Shown one piece after another: positions 1-12,480 of a stretch of DNA of 64,000 bases (positions are counted from its first letter, which is position 1; each line of letters opens with the position of its first letter). Below the pieces are notes generated by a model. The model did no database searches, had not been told where the DNA came from, and worked only from the letters and a program-made list of their open reading frames with translations. Both the position numbers and the translations under genes were made by a program. Source of the stretch: Mermis nigrescens (Eukaryota; Nematoda; Enoplea; Mermithida; Mermithidae); NCBI GenBank assembly GCA_036768485.1, contig JAVLUZ010000548.1, forward strand, positions 248,001 through 312,000, given 5' to 3'.

Positions 1-507
1 AGAAATTCCTTCAATGCATCAAGGTGAATATATCTTATGAAATAAACAAAACTCATTTCAAATATGCACTTATAATCAACCCCTATACCCATAATGTTCC
101 AAATTCAAATAAATTATTCTAAAAAGCCTTTGACGGAATACTCTCACCAAAACTTGTGGCAATGAGTTAAGTTTTAGTTAGTTTAGAGCAACTTGGCACT
201 GTACATAGTTGTGATGTGTGATGTTCTCTTTTTCCAGCAAACTTAGTCATTGGTTTCCAATGTGTGCTGTGTTATATACATTTATTCCTTTTATGATAAT
301 TAAAATTATTGTTTTATCAAATATGTTAATTTGTATAAGAACATTCAAGGAGAATTGGAGCAGCCCCATCTCAAGCACTCTCTGAATGTGACACACTAGT
401 ATAAGTATGTGTTCAAAGCACATACAACATGCAGCCTAAGGGCCGAAAAAAACCTGGTAGATGGCAAATAGCAATTAGGGAGTTGGTTAGGTGCAATAAG
501 CACTTTC
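1..507. other. no gene recognised
   Basis: AT-rich sequence with no convincing open reading frame, RNA gene or structured repeat. The only sizeable frame, from about 429, runs into the inverted-repeat element that begins near 508 and shows no family signature. Confidence 0.5.
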
Positions 508-1455
508 AAAGAAAAAACTACCTGTGCCTAAAACTGCAAGATCTGCTAAAAATCAGACTTTTTCTAAGCAATGCAAAAATCGAAGTATATTCTGCGGCCT
601 GCAGAAGAAAGCAGCATCCTGTCGAACAAAGATAAAACATTGGGCTAGATAACTGAACCACTCACTCTGCAAAAGCAGATATTGCCGTAGCTGAGCAGCT
701 CCATGTTGCAATATTTTTCTGGGTCGAAAAATAGTAATTATGGTATGTTGGAAAAATGACAATTTTCAATGTTTCTGATTGAACACTGGTGCATACCCCT
801 AACCTCCCATGCCTAATGGTTATCAGTTTACATGGGCAGGAATGAAATCCAGTTGGTCTGGTGAAATTAAACGCCAGAAGAGTACTGAATGGACACATTC
901 GTTATATAGAAATCACAGTCTTTCGTTGCGGTATCACAAATAATCATAGGATATAATTTTTGTAATATTTATCTAGCCACAATATCGAATAAATTAAGTT
1001 GCAAGTGATTAGCAAAAAACACAGGTTAGAGATTTATTTAATATGCTTCATATTAAGCATTGGACACCATACCTAGACGTAGGGGGTTTGTGGAGTATGC
1101 ACCCCAAGGCAAAATACCCAATAAGAAAACTCAAATACCCAACAATTCCTCCAGAATTCAATTTTTTAAATCTTTCTGCTCTTTTTGGGTTTTTTTGTTA
1201 GGTACCAATAGATAGAGCTCAACAAGAAACCTTCAAAAATGGTGTTTTCTTTGCCAAAGCACTATTTTTGAGGCCAATATTCCAATTTGAAAACCCCCTC
1301 AGAATTTTGGAATAGCCCACTGTATGGTGGACAATATGAGAAGGTTCACCTATTTTTTCAGAGGCTGCAGAATAAACTTCGATTTTTGCGTTGCTTAGAA
1401 AAAGTCTGATTTTTAGCAGATCTTGCAGTTTTAGGCACAGGTAGCTTTTTTCTTT
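508..1455. mobile_element. diverged foldback/MITE element, copy A of a long-TIR family
   Basis: About 90 bp at 508-600 (containing ATCTGCTAAAAATCAGAC) recurs as its reverse complement at 1368-1455. The same inverted pair flanks the elements at 8.6-9.37 kb and 49.3-50.1 kb, so this is a dispersed family with long terminal inverted repeats and no visible transposase. This copy is the most diverged. Its outer TIR portion is recognisable only on the right, at about 1530-1640, after an interruption. A hAT-type MITE (1068-1326) is nested inside. Superfamily unknown. Confidence 0.6.
1068..1326 (+). mobile_element. hAT-like MITE, old copy
   Basis: A diverged member of the roughly 260-bp family described at 27,878, 43,312, 44,141 and 46,460. 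It keeps the CATACCTAGACGTAG-type start, the GTATGCACCCC block, the central AATTCAATTTTTT stretch and the CCCACTGTATG end. Flanking octamers (TTGGACAC and GTGGACAA) match at 6 of 8 positions, as expected for an aged 8-bp target duplication. Confidence 0.65.
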
Positions 1456-2199
1456 GATTTACTTACTTTCATTCTTTCTTTGTTTAGGATATTTCTGAGT
1501 TTTAGAAAATTTTGTGACATTTGTAGATAGGAGCTTTTTCTAGTCCTCTCCTTTTATGTCCTTGATAATTCTGTTGTCCCAAGTATATTCTACCTTTTTT
1601 TCTTCCATTGGAGCATATTTTCTTGCTAATACCCAACTTTTTGTTAGCAAAAACAGTACTTATTCTATCTTTGTCAGTGTTGTAGCAAATGTTATTAGGT
1701 ACTGCTTCCATCTTAGCAATTTATACTTGCATTGTGTATGAATTATATTCCGACTCCACGCATTTGCAATATTTTTTAGCTGAAGTTCAAAGCAGCATTA
1801 TTTTCTGTGCTTAAGCTGGAATTCACTTATCAGCTTCTGATCATTGCTTACTTTGACCATGATGCAACTTCAACAAATAATCTCACGTTTTGTCATTTTA
1901 CTTCTTGCTGACGCTTATTTAGTCAAGTGGACAGTTTCTTTACGGTTGGGTAGATTGCGTAGCAAATGAGGCACATAGATTTTTGCCCAATTGCTATGAT
2001 TGAAGATAGCTAAATACATATACATATGTGGAAAATTTTTTGCATGTTATTGCGTGCTTGTCTCAGTAAATTTTAAAATGATATTTATCACATTGCATGT
2101 ATGAATAATGTTAGTAAGCACTAACATAGTAGGTAAGACAAGGAGGGTACTGAATCTGGATTTTCACCCTAACCTTCACAAAAACCATTAAAAACATGT

Positions 2200-3829
2200 C
2201 AAAAATTTGCTCTTTGCACAAAAACGCGTTTTTACGCTTTTTGTGTGGTCTATACTCTTATCTATACATATTCTATTTCACGTAACCTTGTGCATGAAAA
2301 TCAATTTTCTTTGACCTTTTGGGTAGCTACATACAAAAGTGGTTTGTAATTGTCTTACTGTAATGAAATTTTGCACAGTAAAACTCAATTTGTTTATCCA
2401 ATGCTATGCCAATTATCATGACCGCTGCTTCTATTTGAAAAGCTTTTGTAAAAAATTTATATCAACTGAAGAATTGCAATCCATGCACAAGGTTTCATGA
2501 AGCGGACTATAGAATCACTTTTGATGGAATATTTTCACAAAAAATTTAGAAATTTTCAACAATTTTGTGCGGAAAAATCAATAAATTTCTATGACTTTAG
2601 CTATGCAAAATCTCGACTGACAAGACTTTTAGAAGCTCAATTTACTGTATTTGTATGTACAGTACTGCTCACAAATAAACGCCATTTTTTTGCAAACGGT
2701 TCGTCAAGAATTTGCTTCTTTTCTCATCAACCTCGAAACAAAAAACAATAAGAACAACTTTTCCGAGTTCTTTGAGCATCCTTCTAACAAAACAGCACTT
2801 TAGAGATTATGCACTGGCATTATCATCTGAGGGCATAAATTTTCTGTGGACAGTTGGCGAAAAAAGTGCTGTTATTTGCAAGGTTTCTGAAAGTTTCAAG
2901 TGACTACATACAATATAGTGTTTTTAAAGAAACAAGACAGAAACCTGTTTAAAGCGCCCCATTCTTGACTTTACACTCGCTTTATATATATATATTTAGA
3001 CATGCGCAATTTGCTATGACATACACCCCATATAAGGCACTTTATTTTTATTCTATTGGACCTATTCTGACTCCTGAAAGGAGAAAGTGGCGAACAAATT
3101 CCAAACAAAGACATATTTTCCATCATTCAGAACATTGTAAGCTTTAAAAATCCGTGCCGTATTCCCCATTGAGTGTAAAGAAATTTGGTTTGGTACAGTT
3201 TGTAGCTTTCAAGCCGTAGTACGTTTCTATGTGCAAAAATTTTGTTGCAAAAATTATTTGATATGATTTACCAATCAAAATTGGGGAAAAAATGTATTTT
3301 TTTGCCCATTTTTGGGTCAGATTTCGAACTTTACATCCCCATAAATAACTCAATATTGCGTTTTATCGAATGCAGTTTGCTGCGATATGTAGCCCCTGAG
3401 AGGCACTTTATCATTGCTGTATTCAATTTACCCTGACTTATAAGCGAAAAAATTTGGCAGAGAAATCTTAGTTAAAATCCGTTTTTTACAACATCCACTA
3501 GAGTGTAAACTTTAAACCAAGGATCTAACTCACCATAGAGCATAGAAGACTTTGCTTATATGCAGAATGTAGCACTTGATCCGCTCTACATTTCTGTCAG
3601 AAAACATGTTATAAAACTTATAACCGGAGTTAGTGTCAGACATAAGCAGGTTGAAAACTCGACCAAAAATTGCTTTTTCACCCCCAGATTTTCGCACTCT
3701 TTGCACTGCCATTCGAGAACTAATGTGAATTTCAAAAAGTAAAAAAAGGTGATCTGTAGAATTCATCCCTCTATAATCCTATGCTGTTTAATTGTTTGAA
3801 TCATCAATACTCAGTTGTCCACATGCCTA

Positions 3830-3898
<69 letters not shown>

Positions 3899-4200
3899 AA
3901 ACAAAAAATGGTGATCTGTAGAATTCATCGCTCTATAATCCTATGCTGTTTAATTGTTTGAGTCATCAATACTCAGTTGTCCACATGCCGCAGTAAAAAG
4001 GTCCTAAAATTTGTCCTATGTTATAATGTTACACAAAAACTTTACACCTTCTTTACACAGTCAGTTTTGAGTTTCAAGAAAAACAAAAAAACAGGCAGCA
4101 AATTTTTTATTATCTTTCTTTTAAAAAACTGTACCTTCCAGAAGTGTCCCGTTATAGCTGTAGGGGGGTGCACAGGTGTTAGGGGTAACTAAGTATATTA
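2200..4200 (+). repeat. long dispersed repeat, copy I
   Basis: Blocks such as TCTAACTCACCATAGAGCAT with the following 70 bp, and the GTAGGGGGGTGCACAGGTGT block, recur in the same order and orientation at 9.8-12.2 kb. They recur inverted, and more diverged, at 47.2-49.1 kb. The repeat is peppered with GTGTAAA/TTTACAC motifs. No coding capacity is recognised. Boundaries are approximate. Confidence 0.6.
3832..3893. repeat. (TA)n microsatellite
   Basis: Uninterrupted TA dinucleotides over about 60 bp, inserted in repeat copy I. Copy II lacks it. The sequence just left of it (about 3750-3830) reappears just right of it (3907-3990), so the tract sits inside a short local duplication. Confidence 0.95.
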
Positions 4201-4239
4201 TAGGTACGCGCTAACGCACTGTGACATTGTCGACACTTT

Positions 4240-4530
4240 TCCCAGTTCAGAAGTGCCCAGATTTTCCCAATTTTTGTCGCGATATTGCCGATTCCTTTGA
4301 CTATCAATTTTTTGTTGGCGATATTGTCAATTCTTACAACTTTTCCAATTTTTGTCAGTGATATTGCCGATTCTTACAATTTTCCCAATTTTTAGTCGGC
4401 AATATTGCCGACTTTCCCAATTTTTGTCAGCAATATTGCCAACTTCTATGATTTTTGTCAGCAATGTCACCAACTAAAATTGTAAGAATAGGAACCCATT
4501 CAATTTTTCTACAATATCGCCAATTTTTGG
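4240..4530 (+). repeat. GGCAATATTGCC minisatellite-like block
   Basis: An irregular tandem array of units around 30-40 bp. Each combines a near-palindromic core (GCAATATTGC, GCGATATTGCC) with ACTTTCCCAATTTTTGTC. The same array follows repeat copy II at 12,190-12,480. Confidence 0.75.
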
Positions 4531-5758
4531 TGCATTGAAGTATGCACTTGGTATGCAGTTGTCTACTTCAGCACATATATATAGCTGTTCATGAAGATCA
4601 TCGTAAAGTTATACAGGTGTACCACCAATCTAAGTGCCTGATTACTTGACAAATCCGATTGAGTAACACATATTTTGTATTTTTAGCTGCAAGTATGGAA
4701 AAACTGTACTGCTCATTATCTTACGTCATGAATTTTAATTAGCTGATATTCAACTGACTTTTCCTGCACGTATCTTGATACTTTGTGCTATTGCATATTT
4801 GTACAACGTACGTACCTACAAGTCAATTTACTCCTGGTAGATCCGTATGCTGATTGACTCAATGTTGAGTTTTGATGAAAAATAATTGAGCTAGTTTGAG
4901 GATATCTACATTTGTGGAATGTTTGCCTATCTGAATTTGAGGATCTTCAGAAGAAGAAAAACTCTTGGATGGTATGATAACAAAAACTCAGATGGTATGG
5001 TAACAAATTTGACGATCGCTTACATACACCTATAATCTGTTCCATTTAACTTTGCACTTTTCTTTTAAATTTTCTCGCAAGAATCAGGCTGCAAAAGTGG
5101 TAGTAAATGTTGATGCAGTAATGTGGCTTTACAATGGCATACGTCTCCAACTCGTTATACTGTAGAATATCATATTTACTGCATTACGTTTGAACCACTT
5201 TTGTAATCACTTTAAATTTTCTCAAAAACCTCAAAGCTAAATGAAACAGACTATACTTTAGTGCCTAGGTACCTACTTCTGATGATCGTACATGAAGTCA
5301 GGACATCAAAAAAGAATGTTCAGCTATTTCAACAAAATGTCATTGTTGTCCAATTTCATTACAGCTTTTACTTTGTTTCAATGTTTAGATACCTCTTAAA
5401 AATCATTTAAAATAAAAGAACACTCTGTAAGTAAAAAAATGAAAATTAAATTAAATTAATAATTGATATGTTTTAAATAAAAAATCAGTAGTCTCATGAT
5501 TAATTAATTTTATGCATAATTTGTATAATGTAATTTTTCTGTACATAATCCTAATTGACAAGAAAACTATATTTAAAAAAAATTTCTGACAAATTTGCAA
5601 AGATTGAAAAAAAAATTTATTAAATTTGCAAAGATGATGAAATTGTTGTGGCAGTATCAAAAATTGTCTTTATTTGTCAGAGGGCAACAAAAATTGAGTC
5701 AAATTGTGTCTGCAAGCTTAAAATGTTTTGGAATAATCCAATTAAATGCTATATAAAT

Positions 5759-5894
<136 letters not shown>

Positions 5895-5938
5895 CAGCAC
5901 AGTAGTTCAAAGTTCCAAGAGAAAAACACAAATTACTT

Positions 5939-6196
5939 TTGCTTCAATCTCTAGTGGAGAAAACTAATTCCTTCACACCAAAATTGCTGTCTGAAGAAGA
6001 ATTGTTTGGCCAGAGTATTGGGGAAGCTCTGCAACGTTTACCGACAAGAATCCAAAGACGCTCTAAGATAAGGATTATGCAAGTGATCAAAAATGCTGAA
6101 CAGGAAGGTGATTCTATGATACCACAAAGCAGCTCTTTGATAAGCCAGCCATCATTATCTGGACAAATGCAGAGATATAATTACACTGGAAATTGA
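5939..6196 (+). CDS. BESS-motif protein, C-terminal exon
   Basis: An open segment of 85 codons ending in TGA at 6196. It has no convincing ATG at its start, so it is probably a 3' exon. Residues around 22-55 (core [15 protein letters not shown], then [13 protein letters not shown]) fit the BESS motif, a short helical protein-interaction region found at the C terminus of MADF-BESS transcription factors and of the DNA-binding second protein of some PIF/Harbinger transposons. The rest is polar and low-complexity. It lies less than 600 bp from, and converges on, the PIF/Harbinger transposase at 6.76-8.33 kb. I infer it may be that transposon's accessory gene, with the TA tract separating it from earlier exons. 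A host gene fragment is the alternative. Confidence 0.5.
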   Translation: MLQSLVEKTNSFTPKLLSEEELFGQSIGEALQRLPTRIQRRSKIRIMQVIKNAEQEGDSMIPQSSSLISQPSLSGQMQRYNYTGN

Positions 6197-6758
6197 TTTC
6201 ATTTGTTTTGTTAAATGTTTTCTGAATTCTAAAGTTTGAATTAGCAGAGGAATACGCTGAACTCAAGTTGATGACATCAAACTTTACTTGTAAAGGTGAC
6301 TCATTAACAAGATTTATGTACATAATTCTTAACTATCCCAAATTTAGTATGTATTGTAAAAGCCGTCTTCAAAAGCAATTTTCCTCTCAAATTGAAATTG
6401 AAAAAATAATTATTTTCTTAGGTATAAATCACTAGGTCACTACTCAGCACATTAAAATTAAAATCAAGATGATTTATTAGACAAAATAAATATTAATTAG
6501 CAACTACTGACCGGAGTGAAGTGGACCAGAGGGTTCCCCATCAAGACACCGCTTGTCCTCTGACAATTAAATTTTTGGGTAATTAAAATTAATATTAGAC
6601 TATAAATTACAATATTCCGACAGCTATTTCTTTATGTGCACATAGATTATTGCAACATTTATTTTGGAGCTGAAATATATCAAACGGCCATATAAGTGCC
6701 ACAGAAAATGAAAAATGATTACTATGAATAATAACAAATTACTTCTTACACTGAAATT

Positions 6759-8330
6759 TTAAACCATGGCAAACGTAGGGCACTTGCCAAGGAACAGATC
6801 CCAACGCAGACGTAAGATATTGCTTAAAATCATCCCTGATCTCTTGAGCCTGCATCCCGGAATGATTACCACCCAGATTTTGTATTGAACAAAAAAGGAG
6901 TGTTGTCTTCAAGCTCTAGTCTCCACTCACCTTCAAACTGTCCATGAGCCATTTCTTAATTGACATAAGATTGATCGACATTAAAAAGTTGTGCAGGCAC
7001 TCAACTGCTTTTACTATATAATCAATAGTGCTTCCTGATGCAATAATTGGCCAATGCTAAATCCTCCATCATGCTGCGAGTGTTCCAAAAGCATTCTCAA
7101 CTACATGGTGGGCTCTGCTTAATCTATAAAAAAAGGAATTAGGACATATTAGTCATAAAGAAATGTTATAATTTATAAATTGAAAATAATTACAAGGGGT
7201 ATGCGTTAAAACAGCTGTTTTTTATATGTTTCTAACAATGCTTTTCTTTCTAGACGATAAGAATTAAAAAATTTTCAAAAAATTGGACAAAAATGAAGAA
7301 AATATAGTTAAAAAAGGCCAATCCCGAAAAAATTGGCGATTTTGAGACTAAAGACTGCTTACAACACTCAAACGTAGACACTTTCAAAGTTTGTTGTGAA
7401 AAAGTGCCAATTTGGATGTAGGGTTAAGAATTTTTTGCAGGGGGGGCTTAAAATGTTTCTGCTGGGGTAGAAACCCCCTTCCCCAAACCTGCCAACTTCA
7501 TGTATGCTTGGCCAGCCTGGGGGTCATGCACAACTCACAACAACCCCCAACCCCACACATGCATGTATGCTCCAGACTCCTTTGCTTATGTATGCTGCTG
7601 ATTCCTAAAAATTCTTGTAAAACTGAATTTATACCTATAATTGAAAATTTTCTTCTCTTCAGTCAAGTGATTCTCTGGGTAAGGTCGCATTAAATAGGGC
7701 TTCAACAGAACTCCTTGATCTCTGACCAATATGATGATTTGGGTATTTGCAGCAACCCATGTACTAATCGACATCCCGAAGCCGATGATGCAAACAATCC
7801 CTTATTGCTCATACGACCATCACCCCCGATGTCTATGACCACAAATTTATAATGGGCATCCACAACAGCCAGCAGCATTTTGCTAAATTGTTGCTTGTAA
7901 TTAAAAAACTGAGATCCGCTTAACTTTGGCGCCTGAAATCTGAGCGCCTGCCTAATGCTTTCCATCCATTGCACCTATACAATGCGGAAATTGCCAAATA
8001 TATTCAAAATCTACTGCGATCAATTTCCAAGTCTCCATGGTAGGTAGTGGTAGATAATAAGGCTGCAAAACACATCAAAGCGCTTCACAAGTTTTGCAAA
8101 TATTTCCTGAAACTGTCAATACTCCAACTTGAAAGCTATATGAAATGCTTTGCATGTCTTCTCCACTTGCCAAGTAATGTAATGTAATGGCTAATCTTTC
8201 GCTAGGGGAAATGGGTTTTCTTCATTTAGAACTCGTTTGTACGAGAGGCCCAATTTTGTAAAATAATTCATCAAATTTCTTTGGTAACATTCGAAAAAAT
8301 TTGAAACATTCTTGTTCGTCATTCAAATGC
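6759..8330 (-). pseudogene. PIF/Harbinger DDE transposase with one intron, broken
   Basis: On the minus strand an N-terminal helix-turn-helix-like stretch (PSERLAITLHYLASGEDMQS, near 8220-8160) is followed by the Harbinger catalytic core: SGSQFFNYKQQFSKMLLAVV, then VDAHYKFVVIDIGGDGR near 7860-7780, and KPYLMRPYPENHLTEEKK near 7680. A GT-AG intron (7124-7634, 511 nt) falls exactly inside the conserved FNYR/LSRAHH junction, and exon 2 continues with VVENAFG. Stop codons (for example a TGA near 8237 and others in exon 2) and frame breaks show it is inactive. Harbinger transposases cut and paste DNA and usually make 3-bp TWA target duplications. I could not place the terminal repeats. Confidence 0.85.
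7124..7634 (-). other. intron of the Harbinger transposase
   Basis: Minus-strand donor GTATAAAT and an acceptor preceded by a pyrimidine run and TATAG join FNY-R to LSRAHH without loss of frame. The interval contains a C/G-rich patch (7430-7560) unlike the flanks and no recognisable gene. Confidence 0.7.
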
Positions 8331-8599
8331 ATTTGGGGAACTATTGTGTGGTAGTGCAGTGACCATATTTTTCCTTAATTTCGAAAATATAATGGGTTTG
8401 TTGTCTTGACTTACGAATTGATTTATAAACTTTAAATGCTAAGTAAACCTGCAATATCTCACACAACTGCATGCATTCCATCCTGAGATAACCAATCTGA
8501 CTGGAATTTGTGTATGTACTGTTGTGCTGGTCATTATGTATGTACCTATTGCCAAATTTCCTGATTTTAGTTGGTTTGTGTTCTGTTGCTGTGCTGGTC

Positions 8600-9373
8600 A
8601 TTTGTACCTAAGCAAAGAAAAATGCTACGATGGAACAAAAAAGATGAATATACTTGGAATTGTGGATTATTATGGATGTAAAAGTAGGGGACTAGGAAAA
8701 ATCTACCTAAAGTCGGAAAATCTGCTAAAAATCACACTTTCTCTAAGCAACGCAAAAAATCGATGTATATTCTGCGGCCAACAGATTAAAATAAATATTC
8801 AACCATAACAATGATTGAAACAGCAGCACGTTAGCTATGCAGTAGCTATGGGGAATGATATTAAGTAAACTAACAGTCTTCCAAGCCAATTGAATGAAAT
8901 AGCAAACATCAAAGACAATTGAAGACATGGTTGGTTTAGAACAGTAGGAAACGCGTAAGTTGACTTGAAACAGACTTAATGTAGATACACTAGCATGCCC
9001 GAAACGATTCTGTGCACTAATCAATCGGCTCCTGCTTTGCTTGCTATAATGCTCATAAAAATAAAACGACTTTAAATAAAAAACCTCTTAGTTTTCTATC
9101 AATCAGGTGCCAGCAATTTAAAAAAGTAACCTTGATAGATTTCGTTTATACACTCTTATCTGAAACTTCAAACATTATTTAAAAGACACTTTTTTAGAGG
9201 CCGCAGAATATACATCAATTTTTTGCGTTGCTTAGAGAAAGTGTGATTTTTAGCAGATTTTCCGACTTTAGGTAGATTTTTCCTAGTCCCCTCCTTTTAC
9301 ATCCATAATAATCCACAATTCCAAGTATATTCATCTTTTTTGTTCCATCGGAGCATTTTTCTTTGCTAGTACA
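8600..9373. mobile_element. foldback/MITE element, copy B of the long-TIR family
   Basis: Terminal inverted repeats of about 170 bp. The left arm (8601-8777), starting GCAAAGAAAAATGCT, is mirrored at 9199-9372. The roughly 420-bp interior is non-coding. Copies A (508-1455) and C (49,315-50,117) share arms and parts of the interior. No transposase is visible, so the element is non-autonomous. The ends abut TAC/GTA, which leaves a short TA-containing target site possible. Confidence 0.75.
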
Positions 9374-9839
9374 CTACTTTTAATTAGTGTGATTTCAGTA
9401 TCATCAGTCAGTAAACACAATCAGTAATATGCCACAATAATGACAGCAGTCCAAATTTTCAAATTGAAAATTGGGTCAATTTTCAAATTGAAAATTGGGT
9501 GTTTGAATTTGCGATAAAGAAAATAATCAAAAGATAGTCACTTGGTTTATTTAAGCCGAGTAATAAAATAACGACCGTCCACCAATTCCAAACTAAACGC
9601 GACTAATCTGATCACTATGAAAAAGTTTTGAAAAATGAGCTTGCTAAGCAAGAGTTGTAAATCAAGAGAAACTTAAAGTTAAAACCTACCATTAAATTAT
9701 TAAGATAATTATAAAAGGTTTTAAACTTCAAGAAAATGGAGAAGGCAGGATGTTGGTAAATAAGAAGGCAAAGTTTTTCGGCAAAAATTCAAAAACTTCA
9801 CGCAAATATCAAATGTAAGGAACACTAACGCTTTGATTT

Positions 9840-12190
9840 GGTAGTAAAATAAATTTGTAGTATAGACTACATATTAACAACAAATGAATAGTGCAAACTT
9901 TACACAACTACTAGGTGTAGAGAATACTAACAGTTTATGGCTTATTAATTTACATGATTACAATAAAGCTGCATATCTTTGTCGACTTCTGTGCACAGTA
10001 GTGTGATTGCTGGTTCATTTTAAACCACTTTTGCAGGCAATTTATATCAATTAAACAATAGCTCTCCATGTGCAAGATTTTGTGAAACATATTATAAACA
10101 CGGCTAAGAAAGATTTAACTTTGATGCAACCCATTTAATACAAAATTACATCTCTTCAATGATCTAAGGACACTTGGACATAATTTTTAAATCACTTTAG
10201 ATTACTTTTGAGGGTAAACAAACTCACTTAATTGATGTCTCACATATGAATCCTTGAAAATTTCTTGACTTCAGTTACAAAGTCTCTGCGAGTCTATCGA
10301 ATTAAGGTTAACACATAACGTAAACTTTACACAAACACATAGCGTAAAGAATATTTTAGTCGGATTCGTATTTTGATATTGCTCTGATATTTCTTTCAAC
10401 ATTCATGGAAAAATGAGTCTCCATTATGTTTTAAAGACAATAAACATTAGGTTTAAACCACTTTGCAATACTGCTGAGTGTAAGCAAGGCGCCCAACTGA
10501 TGTATATATTTCATTCCCTGTAAATTTTTATATCTCAGGAAAAAATTTCGGTTGTTGCAATGCTCTAGAACAAAGGCTAACATGCAGTGTAAAAAATTAC
10601 TCGGATATTATGATCAACATTTATGAAAAAATTATGTCTCTACAATGGTCTGAGGACATATAAACAATGAGTGTAAACTACTTTACATCACTGTTGGATG
10701 TAAACAAACACGCCTACGTGATGTCTCACATTTGATCCTTTGAAAACTTCTAGACTCCAGGAAAAAATTAGGTTTCTGGAATGCTCAAAAACGAGGATAA
10801 ATATATATGTAGTGTAAACTTCATGTAAACACCTAGTGTAAAGAAGATTTTAGTCAGATTCGTAACTTTGATATTGTTCCAATATTATGATTAATATTTT
10901 TGAAAAAATTAAGTCTACATAATGTTCTATGGGCAAACTAACAATTGGTGTAAACTACTTTACAACACCATATAGTGTAAACATATGCGCTAGACTGGTA
11001 TATCTAATTTGGTTCCTGGTCCATTTCTAGACTTGATAAACGTGTCCCTGACTCGTAACTGGAGAAGCAGGCAGAAAAAACAAGACAGAAACGCATTTTA
11101 AACTCCAAATTTTTGACTTTACACTCGCTAAATATTAATGTATAGACAATTTGCTTCAACATGCACCCGATGTAAAGCACTTTATTTTTATTCTATTAGA
11201 CTTATCCCGACTTCTGGACGGAGAAAGTGGCGAACAAAAAACGCAACAAAAACGTATTTTCCATCATTTAGAACACTGTAAACTTTAAAATTCCGTACCA
11301 AACTCCCCATTGAGTTTAAAGAAATTCGGTTTGGTGCAATTTGTAGCTTTTAAATCGTAGTACATTCCTGTGTGCCAAAATTCTGTTGCAAAAATTATTT
11401 GGTATGATTTGTCAATCAAACTTCGGAAAAAACGTGTTTTTTCGCCCATTTTTTACCTCTGATTTCGAACTTTACACCCCCATAAATAACTCAATATTGC
11501 ATTTTTTTAAATGCGGTTTGCTGCGATGTTTAGCCCCTGTGAGGCACTTTATTAATGCTGTCTTCGATTTGCACTGACTCATAAGCGGAAAAATTTGGCA
11601 GAAAAATCTTAGTTAAAATCCGTTTTTTTACACCATCCACTAGAGTGAAAACTTTAAACCCCAGGATCTAACTCACCATAGAGCATAGAAGACTTTGCTT
11701 ATATGCAGAATGTAGCCCTTGATCCGCTCTACATTTCTGTCAGAAAACATTTTAAAAACCTCATAACCGGAGTTAGTATCGGACAAAGGCAGGTTGAAAA
11801 CTCGACCAAAAAGTGCTTTTTCACCCCCAGATTTTCGCACTCTTTACACTGCCGTTCGATAACTAATGCGAATTTCAGAAAACAAAAAAAGTACCATCTG
11901 TAAAATTCATCCCTCTATTATCTTATCCTGTTCAATCCTTTGAGTCATTAATACTCAGTTGTCCACATGCCGCAGTAAAAAGGTCCCAAAATTTGTCCTA
12001 TGTTATAACGTTACACAAAAACTTTACACCTTCTTTACTCAGTCAATTTTGACTTTCAAGAAAAACAAAAAACACGGGCAGCGAATTTTTTTATTATAAT
12101 TCTTTTAAAAAAAACCGCACCTTCCAGAAGTGTCCCGTTATAGCTGTAGGGGGGTGCACAGGTGTTGGGGGTACCCAAGTATATTATAGG
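9840..12190 (+). repeat. long dispersed repeat, copy II, with internal degenerate tandem units
   Basis: Matches copy I (2.2-4.2 kb) and, inverted, copy III (47.2-49.1 kb). Within it, segments of about 240-270 bp recur in degraded form. Near 10,320, 10,580 and 10,810 each has GTGTAAA..., then a CGTAACTTTGATATTG-type block, then AAGTCTACATAATG-type sequence. This suggests an ancient tandem array inside a larger transposed unit. No coding signal. Confidence 0.6.
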
Positions 12191-12480
12191 TACGCGCTAG
12201 CAGCTACCTAAGATTGCCAACTTTCCCAATTTTAGTCAGCGATATCGCCAACTTTCTCAATTTTTGTTGGCAATATTGCCCATTCTTACGATTTTCCCAA
12301 TTTTTAGTCAGCAATATTGCCGACTTTCCTGACTTTTGTCAGTGATATCACCAACTTTCCTGATTTTTGTTGGCAATATTGCTGACTTTCTCAATTTTTG
12401 TTGGCAATATTGGCAACTGTCCCAAATATTGCCAGCAAAAATTGGCTATATTGCCAACTTTTACTTCTGAACTGGGCTTT
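12190..12480 (+). repeat. GGCAATATTGCC minisatellite-like block, second copy
   Basis: Irregular repeats of TTTGTTGGCAATATTGCC and ACTTTCCCAATTTTTGTC, equivalent to the block at 4240-4530 and in the same position relative to the long repeat. Confidence 0.75.

Larger units (their letters stand above)
1742..5700. other. intergenic, old repeats only
   Basis: No gene is recognised. The span holds copy I of the long repeat family (about 2200-4200), a TA microsatellite, a minisatellite-like block near 4240-4530, and unassigned AT-rich DNA from 4.56 to 5.7 kb. Short open frames here have no motif and are broken by the repeat structure. Confidence 0.6.
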
